From: Gnetum montanum
Taxonomy: Eukaryota > Streptophyta > Gnetopsida > Gnetales > Gnetaceae
DNA: 46,294 bases
NCBI GenBank assembly: GCA_015680685.1
Contig: MNCI01005503.1
Coordinates: 247,371 to 293,664, forward strand
Reading direction: 5' to 3'
Shown here piece after piece: positions 10,964-22,857 of the stretch (the first letter of the stretch is position 1; each line of letters starts with the position of its first letter). Both the position numbers and the translations under genes were made by a program. The notes under the pieces were generated by a model. That model saw only the letters and a program-made list of their open reading frames with translations, had not been told where the DNA came from and did no database searches.

Positions 10964-12511
10964 TGTATCGTTTGAAATCGTCAGTCTCTAGCTGGAATGA
11001 AACAAAAACCTAGAGATCTTTGGACACGCATAGAAGACCCTACCTTCACTTGACGGTGAGCTGGAATTAATGAAGGAAAAGTACCTTGAGTGGTCTGCAC
11101 GCAAATCAGGCAAGGATTTTCCTAAACGTACACCAATATACTGTACGCTGGGTTATATGTAAACGGCGTAACGAATGTAAAACGGAGCATAAACGTACAA
11201 GAGTGTAAACAATAAACATGCAACAATGAATAAAAAACTGTAACCGATTTCAGCAAAGAAATGTAGCAATATTATTGCAAAATGAGAGTTACAATGCACC
11301 AGTCTAATGCAGTTGTGACACTAACACAAGACGGACGAATAGCCCTGGTGGATGCTGGGATGACTGTGTGCTAGGTTCAACTGCAGGCACAGCGTAAAGG
11401 TTGTATGCTCAGCATGCAAGGTCGAGATCCAACATACAAGGTTTTTTGCTCTGGTTCCTCAGCGTCTCTAGTTCTTTATTTTTCTCTGGTTTTTGCTCAA
11501 AAATTCCCAACCCCTTTCTAATGAAATAATTAGGGTTTTTATACGAGTTTAGACGTGGGACTCGGGTTTTGAGAGGGGATGATTGGCTGTGGAGCGCTGG
11601 ACTCTCGGGTTGGGTGACATGTGGTGCGTTGACCAGATGCGAAGGAATGAAATTTGTAAGTATACAGCATGTTGCACGCCAACGTGTACCTCTGTACGCC
11701 AGCGTATATTACTATATGCCAGCGTATACACGTTGGACGCTAGCGTATACACATTGGACGCCAACGTATACATGCTGGATGTATGACCTCGGTGTACAGA
11801 CTTGATCAAACTAAAAGAAGTCCTTCGACCTTCAGATTTGAATTCGAATGCCATGAATATGTTGCCTGTAGATGTTCAAGTTGGTTGACCTTGATCTGAC
11901 ATTGCTCTGGAGAGCTTGAATTGGTTTACATTGTGCTGCACACTGGTCATGCACTTTCTACATGCCGAGCGTATACGCTGGGCATATACACTGTGAATGC
12001 ATGCTGGGTGTATACGTTGTATCTGCTAGGCGTATACGCTGGGCATGTAGGATGTACATGCTCAGTGTATGGACTCTAGAATGCATGATGTCAACACCTG
12101 ATGATTGCTCTGTTCATGTGAGTTGATGCCTCGTATCAAATCTCGCTCTGAAGTGTTGTATCCATGCCATCTTCGGGGATTGCATGCCAGGTGTATGCAT
12201 CAGTCATACATGCTGAGCGTATATGTGAGGCGTGTACACTGGGAATATACACTGTGAATGCATACTTGGGTGTATACACTGGGCGTATATGTTGAGAATG
12301 CATACTTAGTGATGATTAAGTATTTTGAGCTCTGAAGTTGCCATGTTTGATAGCAGATGTGGTCATGGTTGTCGGCGGGTCCCAAGGAACTACTCCTCAT
12401 TGAGTCTGACTATGCTTGAAGCTGTCTGTGGGCCCCTCAAGCTTTATTCATGCTGAGGAACATCATGAATTTGTTGGAAAAGTACTAAGCTTAGAATTTT
12501 GTGGTGTTTCA
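10964..12511 (-). repeat. LTR: Element B 3' LTR (left copy)
   Basis: It aligns from TGTATCGTTTGAAATCGTCAG to GTGGTGTTTCA with 27940-29450. It begins TG and ends CA. A run of GCGTATAC/GTATACGC motifs fills about 11680-12300. It is about 37 bases longer than the other LTR, mainly because of an extra GTATACAC-type repeat unit near 11732-11775. Confidence 0.93.
11680..12300. repeat. GCGTATACGC palindrome field in the LTR of element B
   Basis: Variants of CCAGCGTATAC, GGCGTATACGCTGGGC and TGTATACACTGGGCG recur many times. The core GTATAC is a palindrome and is often extended to GCGTATACGC. The same words fill the equivalent part of the other LTR (28640-29230), the leader (27340-27800) and intron 1 of the antisense gene (18380-18780). 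Confidence 0.7.
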
Positions 12512-12590
12512 TTGGCCCCTCTTTGTTGACGCTTGGAGGAATCGACCCGAGAAGCGTCGACAAAGAAGTGCAAAACACCATAAGCAACTT
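12500..12590. repeat. Inverted duplication of the LTR-end/PPT junction
   Basis: TCTTTGTTGACGCTT (near 12519-12533) is matched by its inverted complement AAGCGTCGACAAAGA (near 12551-12565) with one mismatch, and a loop of about 17 bases between them. The match continues outward more loosely through GGTGTTT at the LTR end (about 12503-12509) against AAAACACC (12571-12578). It lies next to the N gap, which may reflect assembly trouble at a hairpin. Confidence 0.7.
12512..12524 (-). promoter_or_regulatory. PPT: Polypurine tract of element B
   Basis: On the minus strand AAAGAGGGG followed by CCAA lies directly before the TG of the 3' LTR, the place and base bias expected for the plus-strand primer of an LTR element. 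Confidence 0.6.
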
Positions 12591-12609
12591 GATAGAGACA
12601 TTGTCTTGT

Positions 12610-12875
12610 NNNNNNNNNNNNNNNNNNNNNNNNNNNNNNNNNNNNNNNNNNNNNNNNNNNNNNNNNNNNNNNNNNNNNNNNNNNNNNNNNNNNNNNNNNN
12701 NNNNNNNNNNNNNNNNNNNNNNNNNNNNNNNNNNNNNNNNNNNNNNNNNNNNNNNNNNNNNNNNNNNNNNNNNNNNNNNNNNNNNNNNNNNNNNNNNNNN
12801 NNNNNNNNNNNNNNNNNNNNNNNNNNNNNNNNNNNNNNNNNNNNNNNNNNNNNNNNNNNNNNNNNNNNNNNNNNN
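12610..12875. other. Assembly gap of 266 N
   Basis: The bases are unknown. Open frames reported across it have no meaning. Confidence 1.
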
Positions 12876-13284
12876 GTATGTTCAATGTTTTGGGCTGTAC
12901 TTGGTGTGTTTGGGATGTAACCAAGTAGGAGATGTTGAGGGATAGGTGGGACATGTAATGGGAGGTGTACTAGTGAATGGCTTGATTTAGTCTTGCCACA
13001 TGCATTGTGAACAACGTCTCACCTTGCTGCTTATGAAGAAGTGCATTCTTGTTTGAACACCTCTGAGTGTCATCCTGCAAACACAACTCCAAGAAGACAA
13101 GAAAACCATGAGTGATTAAGCAAGCTTAGACTTAAGCAGCTACTAATGAAACAAAGGCACCAGATGAGATTTCAGGCACTGTATATGAATAGCAGCAATG
13201 TTGTTAGGACTGGCTGATGGCGAGCGATGCGGTGGCTCTGATGAAGTTAGGATGCAGCCACGGATCGAGGTACCAGAGAGAAAA
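12876..13284. other. Element B 3' untranslated region, no gene seen
   Basis: This is sequence between the gap and hairpin array 2. No coding similarity, motif array or RNA gene is recognised. Confidence 0.5.
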
Positions 13285-13850
13285 TTACCAATTTATAGTC
13301 GTAGCTGACTATCATGGGTTAGTTTTATGTCATGACCCATTGGAAATTTCCCTTTTAGCGTTGTGGCAAACGGTACATTGCTAGTTTCTAGTCTTGGCAG
13401 AACATGAAGAGGAAAACTAGTTTATAGTCTTAACGGACTCTGGTGAATGCGACTGTGGCAGTTTACGGTCGTATCAGTCAGGTGCTAGTTTATTGTCATT
13501 GCAGACATTCTGTGGTATCAGTTTACCGTCATGATGTCAGGACGAGCTGTGGTATCAGTTTACCGTCATGATGGCAGGACGAGCTGTGGTATCAGTTTAC
13601 CATCATGATGCCAGGATGAGCTGTGGTATCAGTTTACCGTCATGATTCTAGGATGAATCTGTGGTATCATTTTACCGTCATGATGCCAGGATGAGCTATG
13701 GTATTAGTTTCCCATCATGATGCCAGGATGAATCTGTGGTATCAGTTTACCGTCATGATGCTAGGACGAATCTGTGGTATCAATTTACCGTCATGATGCT
13801 AGGACGAATCTATGGTATCAATTTACCATCATGATGCCAGGAAAAATCTA
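13285..13850. repeat. Hairpin-module array 2 (element B, after pol)
   Basis: The first part has single modules with different arms: ATAGTC/GACTAT (13295-13300 and 13307-13312), AGTC/GACT (13426-13429 and 13436-13439) and TGTC/GACA (13494-13497 and 13504-13507), all with a 6-base loop. From 13515 on there are about nine near-identical tandem units of 37-38 bases reading GTGGTATCAGTTTACCGTCA, with arms CGTC/GACG or mutated forms and a 10-base loop. All keep the leader AGTTTA. Confidence 0.85.
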
Positions 13851-13865
13851 TACCTGAGTCCCTAC

Positions 13866-16800
13866 TCAAATGTGGAACAGTTTCAGGACCAAGTGATTGG
13901 TTGGATTTGCATGCTCATTCCCTTCCATATCAGCCAACTTGAATGCTCCATTGTCGTATGCTTTGGTAACCAAATAAGGCCCTTCCCAGTTGGCTAAGAA
14001 TTTTTTTGGGTGTTCTCGAATGGCCTTAAGTACAAGGTCACCTTCTTTGATAGGGCGCTTATGAACGTTGTGCCGATGGTGTTGTCGTTGTCATTTTTGG
14101 TACCATTCAATCTGATCGAGGGCACGCATGCATTCCTCCTCCACCAAGTCCAAGTCAACAATGCGTAGATCATTATTTTTCCCATCGTCAAGGAGTCAAG
14201 AAAGTGTGATCCTTAAAGATGGTACTTGTAATTCCAAGGGTAAAATAGCTTCTAAACCATAAAAAAGACTATATGGCATTTTACCTATTGAAGTTCGATG
14301 CGTAGTACGATAAGCCCATAGTGCGTATACCAGCTGCTCATGCCATCTATTCTTGCTTTGGGTAAGCATCTTTTTAAGTACTGTAATGATGGTTTTATTT
14401 GTGGCCTCAACTTGCCCATTACTCTAAGGGTAGTAAGGGGGTGAAAATGAGTTTTTGATCCCTAGACTTTCACAGAAATTTTTGGTTTCGGCGCTACTAA
14501 ATTGTGGCCCATTATTGGTGATGATGGTCATGGGGATGCCAAAACGGGTCACAATGTTTTCAAGAATGAAGTTGCATACGTGTTTAGATGTGGTTTTTTG
14601 AAGGGGAGTAGCTTCTACCCACTTTGTGAAATACTCTGTCGTGGTTATGATGAAGCTATGCCCTGCAAAAGATGAGGGTATTATTGGTCCGATAAAGTCC
14701 AAACCCCACTTTTGAAAAGGCCATGTGATTTGCGTTGTATGCAACTCATTTGGTGAAACATGAATTAGATTACTATGTCTTTGACATGTTTTAGCCTTGG
14801 AGAGACAGTCATACTCCATATGTGGCCAATAATAGCCTAAGCGTCTTATTTTTGTTGCCATTGTTTTAGGTGCTATGTGTCCTCCGCATAGTCCATCATG
14901 TACTTGCTCGACGATGGTTTGGGCATCAGCACTACTAACGCATGCTAGGAGTATGCCTTCGTAGGATCGATGGCACAATGTGTCCCCTACTAGTGTATAT
15001 TGTCGAGAACGCTTTCGTATTACATCTTTTTGTGCATTCGTTAGATGTCGTAATGTTTCATCGTGTAAAAGGTACTCTTTTATGTCATCATACCATTCTA
15101 CCACGTGTGTTGTACTAACAGATGCAATTGGTAATATATCGAGAGTATCAGTTACAGGTTTAGCAGAACTGATTATGGAGCTTGGCAACATATGGAACAT
15201 ATCAGGTAATATGTTTAGCGCTAGCATGACCAGTGTGTCTACAATGGTATTGTCGTTTCTGGAGACATGTTGCACATCCATGTTTTCGAATTGCCTCATT
15301 AAGTGTTTGGCTAAGTCATAGTATGGTTATAAATGTTGCACTTTGCATGTATAAATATCTGTGACTTGGTTCAAAACCAGTTGTGAGTCTCCTCTAACCA
15401 CTAGTTGTGTGATGTCTGAAGCTTGTGCTGCCATGAGACCTCTAAGGAGACCTTCGTATTCTGCTATGTTTTTGGTACAGTGAAAGTTGAAAACGATAAG
15501 CAAAGGGTCGAAGTGATGATGGCAGCAGCATTTCCCCCTCGAGAGGTTGATGCTCCATCAAAGTTCAAAATGACATCGTAGTCATCGGGTACTATGTCTA
15601 TTTCACTCACATTTTCATCAAGGAACTCTGGCTCTATCGTTGCTTGATCATGCGTTGGTGATGCAGTCATTTGATTCACTATGGCTTGACCCTTAACTGA
15701 TGATTGTGCTATGTAGTGTAGGTCAAACTTAGCTATTATGGCTTTTCAATGGGCTATTCTACTTGACTTATAAATGTTTCCTATGATGGCTCTGAGCACA
15801 TTATCCTTGCAAATTATATTAACTTGGTTATGGAAGAGGTAATGTCGTCATTTTTTTAGGGAAAAGACCACGGCTAGACATGACCTCTTCACCTCATTAT
15901 ACTTCTTCTCATGGGCTACTAATGCATGGCTTAAGTAATAGACAGGAACTTCAGTTCCATCATCTTGTTTTTAGCAAAGCATGGACGTGATTAACGAGTC
16001 CGAAGTGGCAAGGTAGATGTAAAACGGTTTATCATTTTGAGGTGGATAAACTGTGGGTAGTTGAACAAGTGCTATTTTAATATTGTCAAATGCTTCCTGA
16101 CACTATGGAGTCCATTCAAAATGGACATTCTTGCGTAGCAAGTGGTTCATAGGTTTCAACTTGTCCGTTAGTTTTTCTATGAAATGCCTGATAAACTGTA
16201 ATCTACCTTGTAGACCTCGGAGTTCAATAAGGTTGCTAGGTGGTTTTAATTTTGTTATAGCCTTAACTTTATTAGGGTCTACTCGTATCCCTATTTCCAA
16301 GGCTATGAATCCAAGCATTTTTCCTGTTTTAACTCTGAAGACACATTTCTTTGGATTAAGTCTCAGCTCATATTTTAAACAATGCTTTAGTACTAGGTCA
16401 AGATCTTGTACGTGTTGTTCTGATGTTTTTGATTTAACCATGATATCATCCACATAGTCATTGAGCGAGTGCAGCATGTAATCGCTAAAAATAAATGTCA
16501 TTGCCCTTGATATGTGGCCCCAACGTTCTTGAGACCGAAGGGCATCATTGTGTAATAAAAGGTTCCCCATGGTGTCATAAAGGTAGTCCGAAGCTGATGC
16601 TCCGAATTAATGTGTATCTCATTGTATCTTGAGAAGCCATCTATAAAAGATAATAGGACGTGTCTAGTGGTTGAGTCAAAAGGTTGATCGATGCTGGGTA
16701 GGGGAAAATCATCTTTTATGATTGCAACGTTGAGATCCCGGTAATCAATGCATAAGCGAATGCTTCCGTTCTTTTTCGGGACAATGACCATGTTGGATAC

Positions 16801-17334
16801 CCAATCGACATAATTGATAGCCCGAATGAAACCTGCCTGATAAAGTTTGATGATTTCATTGCGAACTACTAGTGCTACCTCAGGTTTAACCTTTCATGCC
16901 TTTTCTTTTACTAGCCTCAATTTTGGATCAAGGATAATATTGTGCTGGACAATTCGAGGATCTAACCTGGGCATGTCAGTGTAAGACCAAGAAAATTCTT
17001 TTATGTTGTCTCGAAGCATATCTTATATGTCTTTTCCCAGTTGAGGTTGTAATAGTGTACTTAATTTTAATATTTTAATTTCACCGTCAGACATAGTGAT
17101 GGGGGTTTCAGTCAACGAGTCTTCAGTGATACTATCGGCTTCTATGTCGAGAGATTTTGTCATACATTTGTAGCTATCTAGCGTTTGTTGTGTTGAGGCT
17201 ATGATTGTGTCGTCAATTGATGTATCTAAGCTGATGGAATTTATGTTAATTTCTCTTGTGATCTTTCCATATGGTCCATCAATGATCAATGGTGTGGACA
17301 AACGCTGACAATCCATCGGGCTTGTTCTTGCCAA
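13866..17334 (-). pseudogene. pol: Element B pol: RT, RNase H, second RNase H, integrase (degraded)
   Basis: On the minus strand an N-terminal region (17334-17023, with GPYGKIT) is followed by reverse transcriptase (about 16860-16100). RT has VPKKNGSIRLCIDYRDLN, an MPFGLKN motif near 16540 and an intact YVDD near 16435. RNase H follows (about 16090-15720, with SHALVAHEKK), then a second RNase H (15680-15300, with LNFDGAST), integrase (about 15060-14170) and a WEGP-type tail ending at a TGA (13866-13868). Integrase has HxxxxxxH of the zinc finger, but its first CxxC Cys is lost. The second catalytic motif reads TNNGPQF where the family has TDNG, so the Asp is replaced by Asn. Several stops and frame changes are present, for example after YYP at 14424. 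The second RNase H places it in the Tat clade. Confidence 0.9.
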
Positions 17335-17429
17335 TAATCAAAGGGCAGAATGAGCTAATAGGTGTTGTTCCATGTTCCTTGGTAACATAAATCATGTGTA
17401 CATGTACAATGGTGGTTTATCATCACACC

Positions 17430-17625
17430 AGGATGCATGGCAGTTTCAGGCCTTACTGGGCCGTGTGTGGCAGTTTAAGGCCTTACCCGGCCGAATATGA
17501 GCCGAATATGGCAATTTAAGGCCTTACCGGGCCGTGTGTGGCAGTTTAAGGCCATATTGGGCTATCATGGAAGTTTAAGGCCATACCAGGCTATCATGGC
17601 AGTTTAAGGCCATACTGGGCTGAAT
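17430..17625. repeat. Hairpin-module array 3 (element B, between pol and antisense gene)
   Basis: Six modules read GGCAGTTTAAGGCC, with the second arm GGCC or GGCT after 6 bases, for example 17479-17482 with 17489-17492. GGCT still pairs with GGCC through a wobble on the plus strand. Spacing is 35-50 bases. The array lies between the start of pol (minus) and the antisense promoter (plus), as array 1 does in element A. Confidence 0.85.
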
Positions 17626-17858
17626 GTGTGATTTGATGATGCCTAGTCGCCATATAACTTGCATTGGAGAGTTTGCGCCAAAATTTTTAGTGTGGGCATC
17701 TGAAGTTGATTTACGAGGGAATTAACATGTGGTAGTGTTCATTTTGTTTTATATATATATATTTTGTATTTTTTATTTTGAACAATTTTTAAATAAAATT
17801 AATAAAATATTAATAGAAATCAAAGGTGGCGGCGGCAGTGGCGAGGTCGGTCCGGTGC

Positions 17859-17868
17859 TATATATAGC
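17859..17868 (+). promoter_or_regulatory. TATA box of the element B antisense gene
   Basis: GCTATATATAGCG lies about 290 bases before the chosen ATG (18152). The leader after it has many AGCGTA words and a short upstream frame from the ATG at 17896 (eight codons). Element A has a TATA box in the equivalent place. Confidence 0.6.
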
Positions 17869-17899
17869 GTAAGGTTGTCAGTTGTGAGAGGCACCATGA

Positions 17900-18130
17900 A
17901 CTTGAAGCAAACCAGAGCGTGAGTGTAAACCTCAACGTAAGCGTAGAAGCTCAAATCCCAGTGTAAGCATAGAAGATCAAACCCAAGTGTAAGCATAGAA
18001 GCTCAAACCGCAGCGTAAGTGTGAGCATAGAAGCTCAAACTCAGCGTAAACGTGAGCGTAGAGGCTCGAACTTTGGCATACAGGATTTAGTTTCACGTGT
18101 GGGTTTGAACCCTAGCATAAACTTATCGGT
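17900..18130 (+). repeat. AGCGTA(A)GC repeats in the antisense leader of element B
   Basis: The unit is roughly CAGCGTAAGCGTAGAAGCTC, followed by AAA and repeated about five to six times with variation. It shares the GCGTA core with the LTR palindromes of the same element. Confidence 0.6.
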
Positions 18131-18151
18131 TTCAGCGTGCAGGATGCTGAA

Positions 18152-21100
18152 ATGGGCAAGGGCAAGGAGGTAGAAGGCCAGGGGAGGAAGGGGCCTGACC
18201 TAACTTTCATAGAGGAAAGTGAGGCCATGTTGCAGTGTTTGCCTAGACCAAGGGTTCCATCGTGGCCTGGATCGCCACACAAGTAGGCTCTAATCCTGCC
18301 TCTGTTAATTATTTTTCATCTGTACTTGTTATCTGGTGTAGATAGTCTTGGCAGCTTAGACAGTTTTAGTAGCGTAGATAGTTTTGGTAGTGTAAAGGGC
18401 CTATACGCTGTGCATAGGTTTGTAGCGTAGAGGGTCTATACACTGAGCGTAGAAGGTTTTCACAGTGTATGGCATAGACGATTTCCACAGTGTATAGCGT
18501 AGACGGTTTTCACAGTGTATAGCGCTGAGCGTAAACGATTTTTTCTTCTCAGGCAGCGTATACGCCGAGTGTTTTCATAGCGTATACACTGAGCGTAAAT
18601 AGTTTTTTCTTCTCAAGTAGCGTATACGCCAAGTGTTTTCATAGTGTATACACTGAGCGTAAATGGTTTTTTCTTTTCAGGCAGCATATACGCCAAGTGC
18701 TTTCACCGCATATACACTGAGTGTAAATGATTTTTTTCTTTTCAAGCAGTGTATACGCCGAGTGTAAATAGTTTTTAATTTTTTGAAGTATTGGCCTACA
18801 ACATGGAATTGTGTTTTTCCATCTCATTTTCATGTATAGCTGGTTTATCGCGGCATTCTGGTTACTTGCAGGGATCCTGAGCCTTTCCTCTTGGTAGTTG
18901 AGCTTGTTGGAGTACTGGCATGGTTTGGGCCACTTGAGATCGATGAACCTACCCCTGATCTGACTATTGACAACAATGGGGTATGGTTCAGGGAAGGGGC
19001 CTATGAATTCCTCGCCTTCATCCTAGACAGATTTAAGGTGGTGGTCTGGTCACACCTGAGCGAACAAGTGGCACGGAGCATGCTTGAAGCTATGTTGCCA
19101 GGATCTTTAGCTGGCATCATGGTTTTCATGGTGGATATTGACAAAGGGCCTCTTGTGATTGAGGATGGTCCCTCTAGCAGGCCCAGATCTACTCACCCGT
19201 TAGAGCGCATGTGGGACCTATTGCCACAAGGACCTGACTATCTCAATAACACCTTGTTTCTAGCTACGTGTGTGCACACATTATTTCAGAATCCTCCTGG
19301 CACTGTGTATTGGGTAGATAAGTAAGATCATTTAGTTTGTCATTTCTATTTTTTTGTCGTTTAGTGTTTGCTCTTGTTCTGACGACCGTTCTTTTGTAGG
19401 CTCCAAGTTAACCAAGATGGGACATGCGTCAATGATGATGGGCTTGCCCTGGCTCATACTACTTTAGAGACCTTTATGGTGGATCCTACCCTTCGTGGAG
19501 CTGTATTAGCCCAGACAAAGGGTGACATTGTTCATTTCCATAAACGATTTTCTAGGGCATTTTCACAATGCATGGCTCGTGGGTGGTTGCATGGAGATTA
19601 GTCACATAATGGACCAGTTTTCCCTCATGATGCTGACTTGGGTTCTAGCACCTCGAAGTCCACAACTGAAGGTAAGTGACAATATTTCCTGGATTCCTTA
19701 GTGTGTTTGTTCGACTGCTGGTGGTCATACTAATGTGATGATTTCAAATTATGTTTACAGTTGATGTCCCTCCCAGTGGAGACCCTATTACGATAGGACA
19801 AACTGAGAGTACCCTATCAATGAAGTTTGGGGAGATCAGCAAGGAATAGCGATGGTTGCGCATCAATGCCCCGCCATCTATTATCCATTGTTTGGGTGAT
19901 TCCGGCCTCATGGAGTTATTTACAACCCTGAACCCTGATGTGTCCATAGCTGAAATGATCGGGATTGTTGATTCATTCGACAAGTCCGTCTCCTACTATA
20001 GCACCCATATTAAGGACATCAAAATAGTTTTCCATCTGTCAGCCAAGTTCTTTTCAGACCTATTCAGTGTACTAGCAGATGGCGTAAATGTGGTTTTGGA
20101 CAGGGCACAGAAAGAGCTTCATATGGTGCATGAACTAGAAGACTGGTTGGGTATTGTCAAAGGCTCCAAGGGATTCCCTATGCAGGGGATGTCAAAGGTG
20201 GTGGAATTTAATGAATTATATCCCCTGTTTTGGGCATGGGTGTTTCCTAAATCCCTATCCCAAGTGAGGAGTCTTGGTGTTGAAGCTGTGCGCATCATGC
20301 GAACCATCTTAGAAACTGGGATGCATTATAATTGGGCTCAATTTTTGTTGTCAAGCCTTCATAAGGAGATAGTGCAATTATGTTCAAACATTGAGGTGCA
20401 GTCCCATTCACATTTTTCGTAGGCTATCTGCATCGCTTGGCCAATTTTTTAGTGGTTCGTGCGGATAATAAATATGTTCTACGGGATCACACTCAAATAT
20501 CTCGCCCGTAGATTAATCATTTGTTCAAGACAGTTGAGTCCCGAGATGCACCTGAGGGGATTGATGAATCTGTGTCCATCACGACAGGAGGGTCATCTGG
20601 TACTTCAATCCATACACGTGACAATGCGGGGTTGGAACCAAATAATGTGCCCTATACTGCAAAGAGAGCTGAACGTGTCATCAAGGAGACCATCGGGAAA
20701 GCCAAGTCAAAGCTCCCGAAGCATGAACGCTCAAATGAGGTGGCCTCAAATGTGGAAGAGCCAAGGGTGAAGCGAATACGGTTCAAGATGCTTGTTTGAG
20801 GTAAGTAAGCTTGGCGCACTTATTGCATTATCCTTTTTGTCTTATTCATATTTTCATTTTGAGCGCTTACATGCAACTAATGCCTGCAAACTTGACTCGA
20901 GAAGTCAGGAGATAGGAGTTAGAGACCATTATCGAGGAGGAGGAAGCTACGATAGATTTAATATTTGAGGAGGAAGAGGTCAGCAAGGATCAGGTAGAAG
21001 AAACGAAGGAGCTAGTGGAAAGCACCACAGAGACAGAACTAGTCGATGACCAGGGTGGTGTTGATGAAATGTTCAGTAGCTTCCTTAAGGGAAGATTGGA

Positions 21101-22445
21101 CCTTGATGACCCTCCAAACCTGGAAGGGGTCAGAGAAGATGGTATGTCTACTTTTGTTTATTGTGTTGCTTAGTCAATCGTTGTTTCTATGGTGTTTTAC
21201 TTTAATGTTTTTATCCATTTCAGACGAAGGTAAGATAATTCTATGATGCGGTTGGAAGCGCCTATGAAGGTGGTTCCCCCTGAAATGCCCCCTGAGGCTA
21301 GTCCACCTCGTACTCGTAGACCATTTTCTTGGATCGAGATGCCAAGTAAAATGGATTTCATGACCAATATCATCGACGAGGTTGTTGAACATATTCAGGA
21401 AGCCCACCCTGAGATAGGTACAAATGTTTCGAGTCTTTTGCAGCTTTCGAGTTTCACACCCCTTTTTTGTCGTCTAATGTTTAATGCCTTTTCTTTTTGC
21501 GTGCATAGGTGCCAAGTTGAAGTGGGATCCATCTGAGACCATTAGCATTGAAAGTTTGCCTACACTACCCCCAGAAGTTGAATAGATACCCAGGCCAGTC
21601 TATGATGAGGTGGCGGAAGGTCTTGTACATAACGCCAAATTGTTGTGGACCTGTAGGTGTTTCATCGAATAGTTATGGTTGCAAATCCAAGCAAAGGAAA
21701 AAGAAGTTTCCAAGTTGTCAGTTGAACGTGATGATCTCAAGGCTCGGTATGAGTTTGCCTCGGCTAGACTAACAAGTGATCATTCTTGGCTAACCTCTGA
21801 GATCACTTATACTAGATATTGGAACCTGCTCTATCGCGATGCATCATTGACCTGGAAACTAGCAGAGCGTAAGGCCCAAGTAGATCTACTGAACCTCAAA
21901 TGCCAGGATTGGAAGGCTTTCACTTCCAAGGTGCGTAAGTGGGGTCAAGATGAGAAGAACCACAAGCATCATTACAAAAAATCATTGAAGGAAGTATCCA
22001 TAGAAAAGCGTCAGCTTGAAATGTTTGTAGAGGGTCTGGGTCTACACTCTGAATTTGATACCTTTGCTCAGAATACAACTATTGAGATGGAATCGCCTAC
22101 TAGGGTAATCACGACTGCTTCTGGGGAGGTCTCTATGGGTGAATTCCCCTTGAAACGTCCTACATGGTTGGCTGTTGACAAGGGGAAGGCCTTGGTAAAT
22201 GTCAATCTAGGCCTTGATGGGACTGATTGGGCTAGCATCTCAGAAGAGGAAATTCTCCATTGACTGGAATTTGGTTTAGGGGGGTCCCCTTCGGTAAGCA
22301 TTTTGTTGCCATGACATTCATTCGTTGAGTAGTGTTTGGGAGTTTTCTCTTTTGTTCTTGTGTTGATTGTCTCTTTTGTATTCTATAGAGTCAAGGCGAT
22401 GATGATGTTCAAGAAGTTGACCCTAGTGGAGTAGGGGACCCATGA
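18152..22445 (+). pseudogene. Element B antisense gene, eight exons: pseudo-phosphatase, transposon-accessory-like, acidic and coiled-coil parts
   Basis: Exons: 18152-18282, 18872-19321, 19400-19671, 19761-20800, about 20909-21141, 21224-21417, 21509-22293 and 22389-22445. All introns start GT and end AG, and the first three junctions keep frame exactly. Exon 2 resembles plant FCP1/SCP-like phosphatases: LLVVELVGVL, FREGAYEFLAFILDRFKVVV followed by WS, and NNTLFLATCVHTLFQNPPGT. The catalytic DxDxT and DD are replaced (ExV, and AT), so it should be inactive. Exon 4 holds an unknown domain (LRINAPPSIIHCLG, FFSDLFSVLADG, YNWAQFL) shaped like plant transposon accessory proteins. Exon 5 is acidic and exon 7 is a coiled coil. 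Faults: stops at 19599, 19847, 20509, 20797, 21583, 21670 and 22261, and a frameshift near 20410. A homologue with the same exon plan sits in element A. The function is unknown; nuclear adaptor or regulator is an inference. Confidence 0.75.
18530..18775 (+). repeat. About four tandem units of 60 bp in intron 1 of the element B antisense gene
   Basis: Each unit has GCGTATACGCCGAGTG, a TTTCATAGCGTATACACTGA stretch and a T-rich tract. Looser GTAGCGTAGA words precede it from 18360. The units carry the same GCGTATACGC core as the LTR of element B. Confidence 0.75.
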
Positions 22446-22569
22446 TGCTGACGAGTCTAAAGGGGATGACCCTCCCATCCTTGATTTTTAGTTTTTTCTT
22501 TGAGATTATTCTAGCTCAGATTTTTACGTGAGTCATAAATTGAATGTTTTGAGTTGTATTGACCGGATG

Positions 22570-22575
22570 AATAAA
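22570..22575 (+). terminator. Polyadenylation signal of the element B antisense gene
   Basis: AATAAA lies 125 bases after the last stop codon, on the strand of the antisense gene. Sequence from here to about 22850 is AT-rich without coding similarity and contains a short TA repeat (22610-22625). Confidence 0.5.
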
Positions 22576-22857
22576 ATCAGTTAACTCTTGTACTTGTATA
22601 TCATTACATGTATATATATATATATTTCTACATATATTTTTTTGTTATGGATTTTGAGTTTAAATGTAAACACAACATGGCAATGTAAAATGTTTTGGTT
22701 TGTTTTTGTAGTTTAAGTGTAGTGCACGAATGTAATTATAAGTAGGAATGTAATTATAAGCGAAGGATAATTGCAAAAATTGTTATTGGCAACACGACAA
22801 TGCAAGGGTAAATTCGAACAATGAATTGGAATTCAAGAGAAAAAAAAATGTAGGTAG

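Noticed and set aside
11549-11854. Overlapping frames in the LTR of element B on both strands
   Set aside because: They arise from GTATAC-type repeats inside an LTR and are not kept open in the other LTR copy.
12463-12954. Open frames across the N gap
   Set aside because: Most of their length is unknown bases; the flanking residues show no similarity to a protein.
13515-13850. Regular 37-38-bp repeats resembling a CRISPR array
   Set aside because: The variable parts are not spacers: whole units are near-identical and tandem, the sequence is eukaryotic retroelement DNA, and no cas genes are present. They are units of the hairpin-module family.
16131-16457. Long plus-strand frame opposite reverse transcriptase
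   Set aside because: It is the mirror of the RT coding strand, which has YVDD and family motifs; the plus-strand frame has no similarity of its own.
17900-22445. The antisense gene as an ordinary host gene that the element landed beside
   Set aside because: It lies inside the LTR pair of element B, and its homologue lies at the same junction in element A, so it belongs to the elements.
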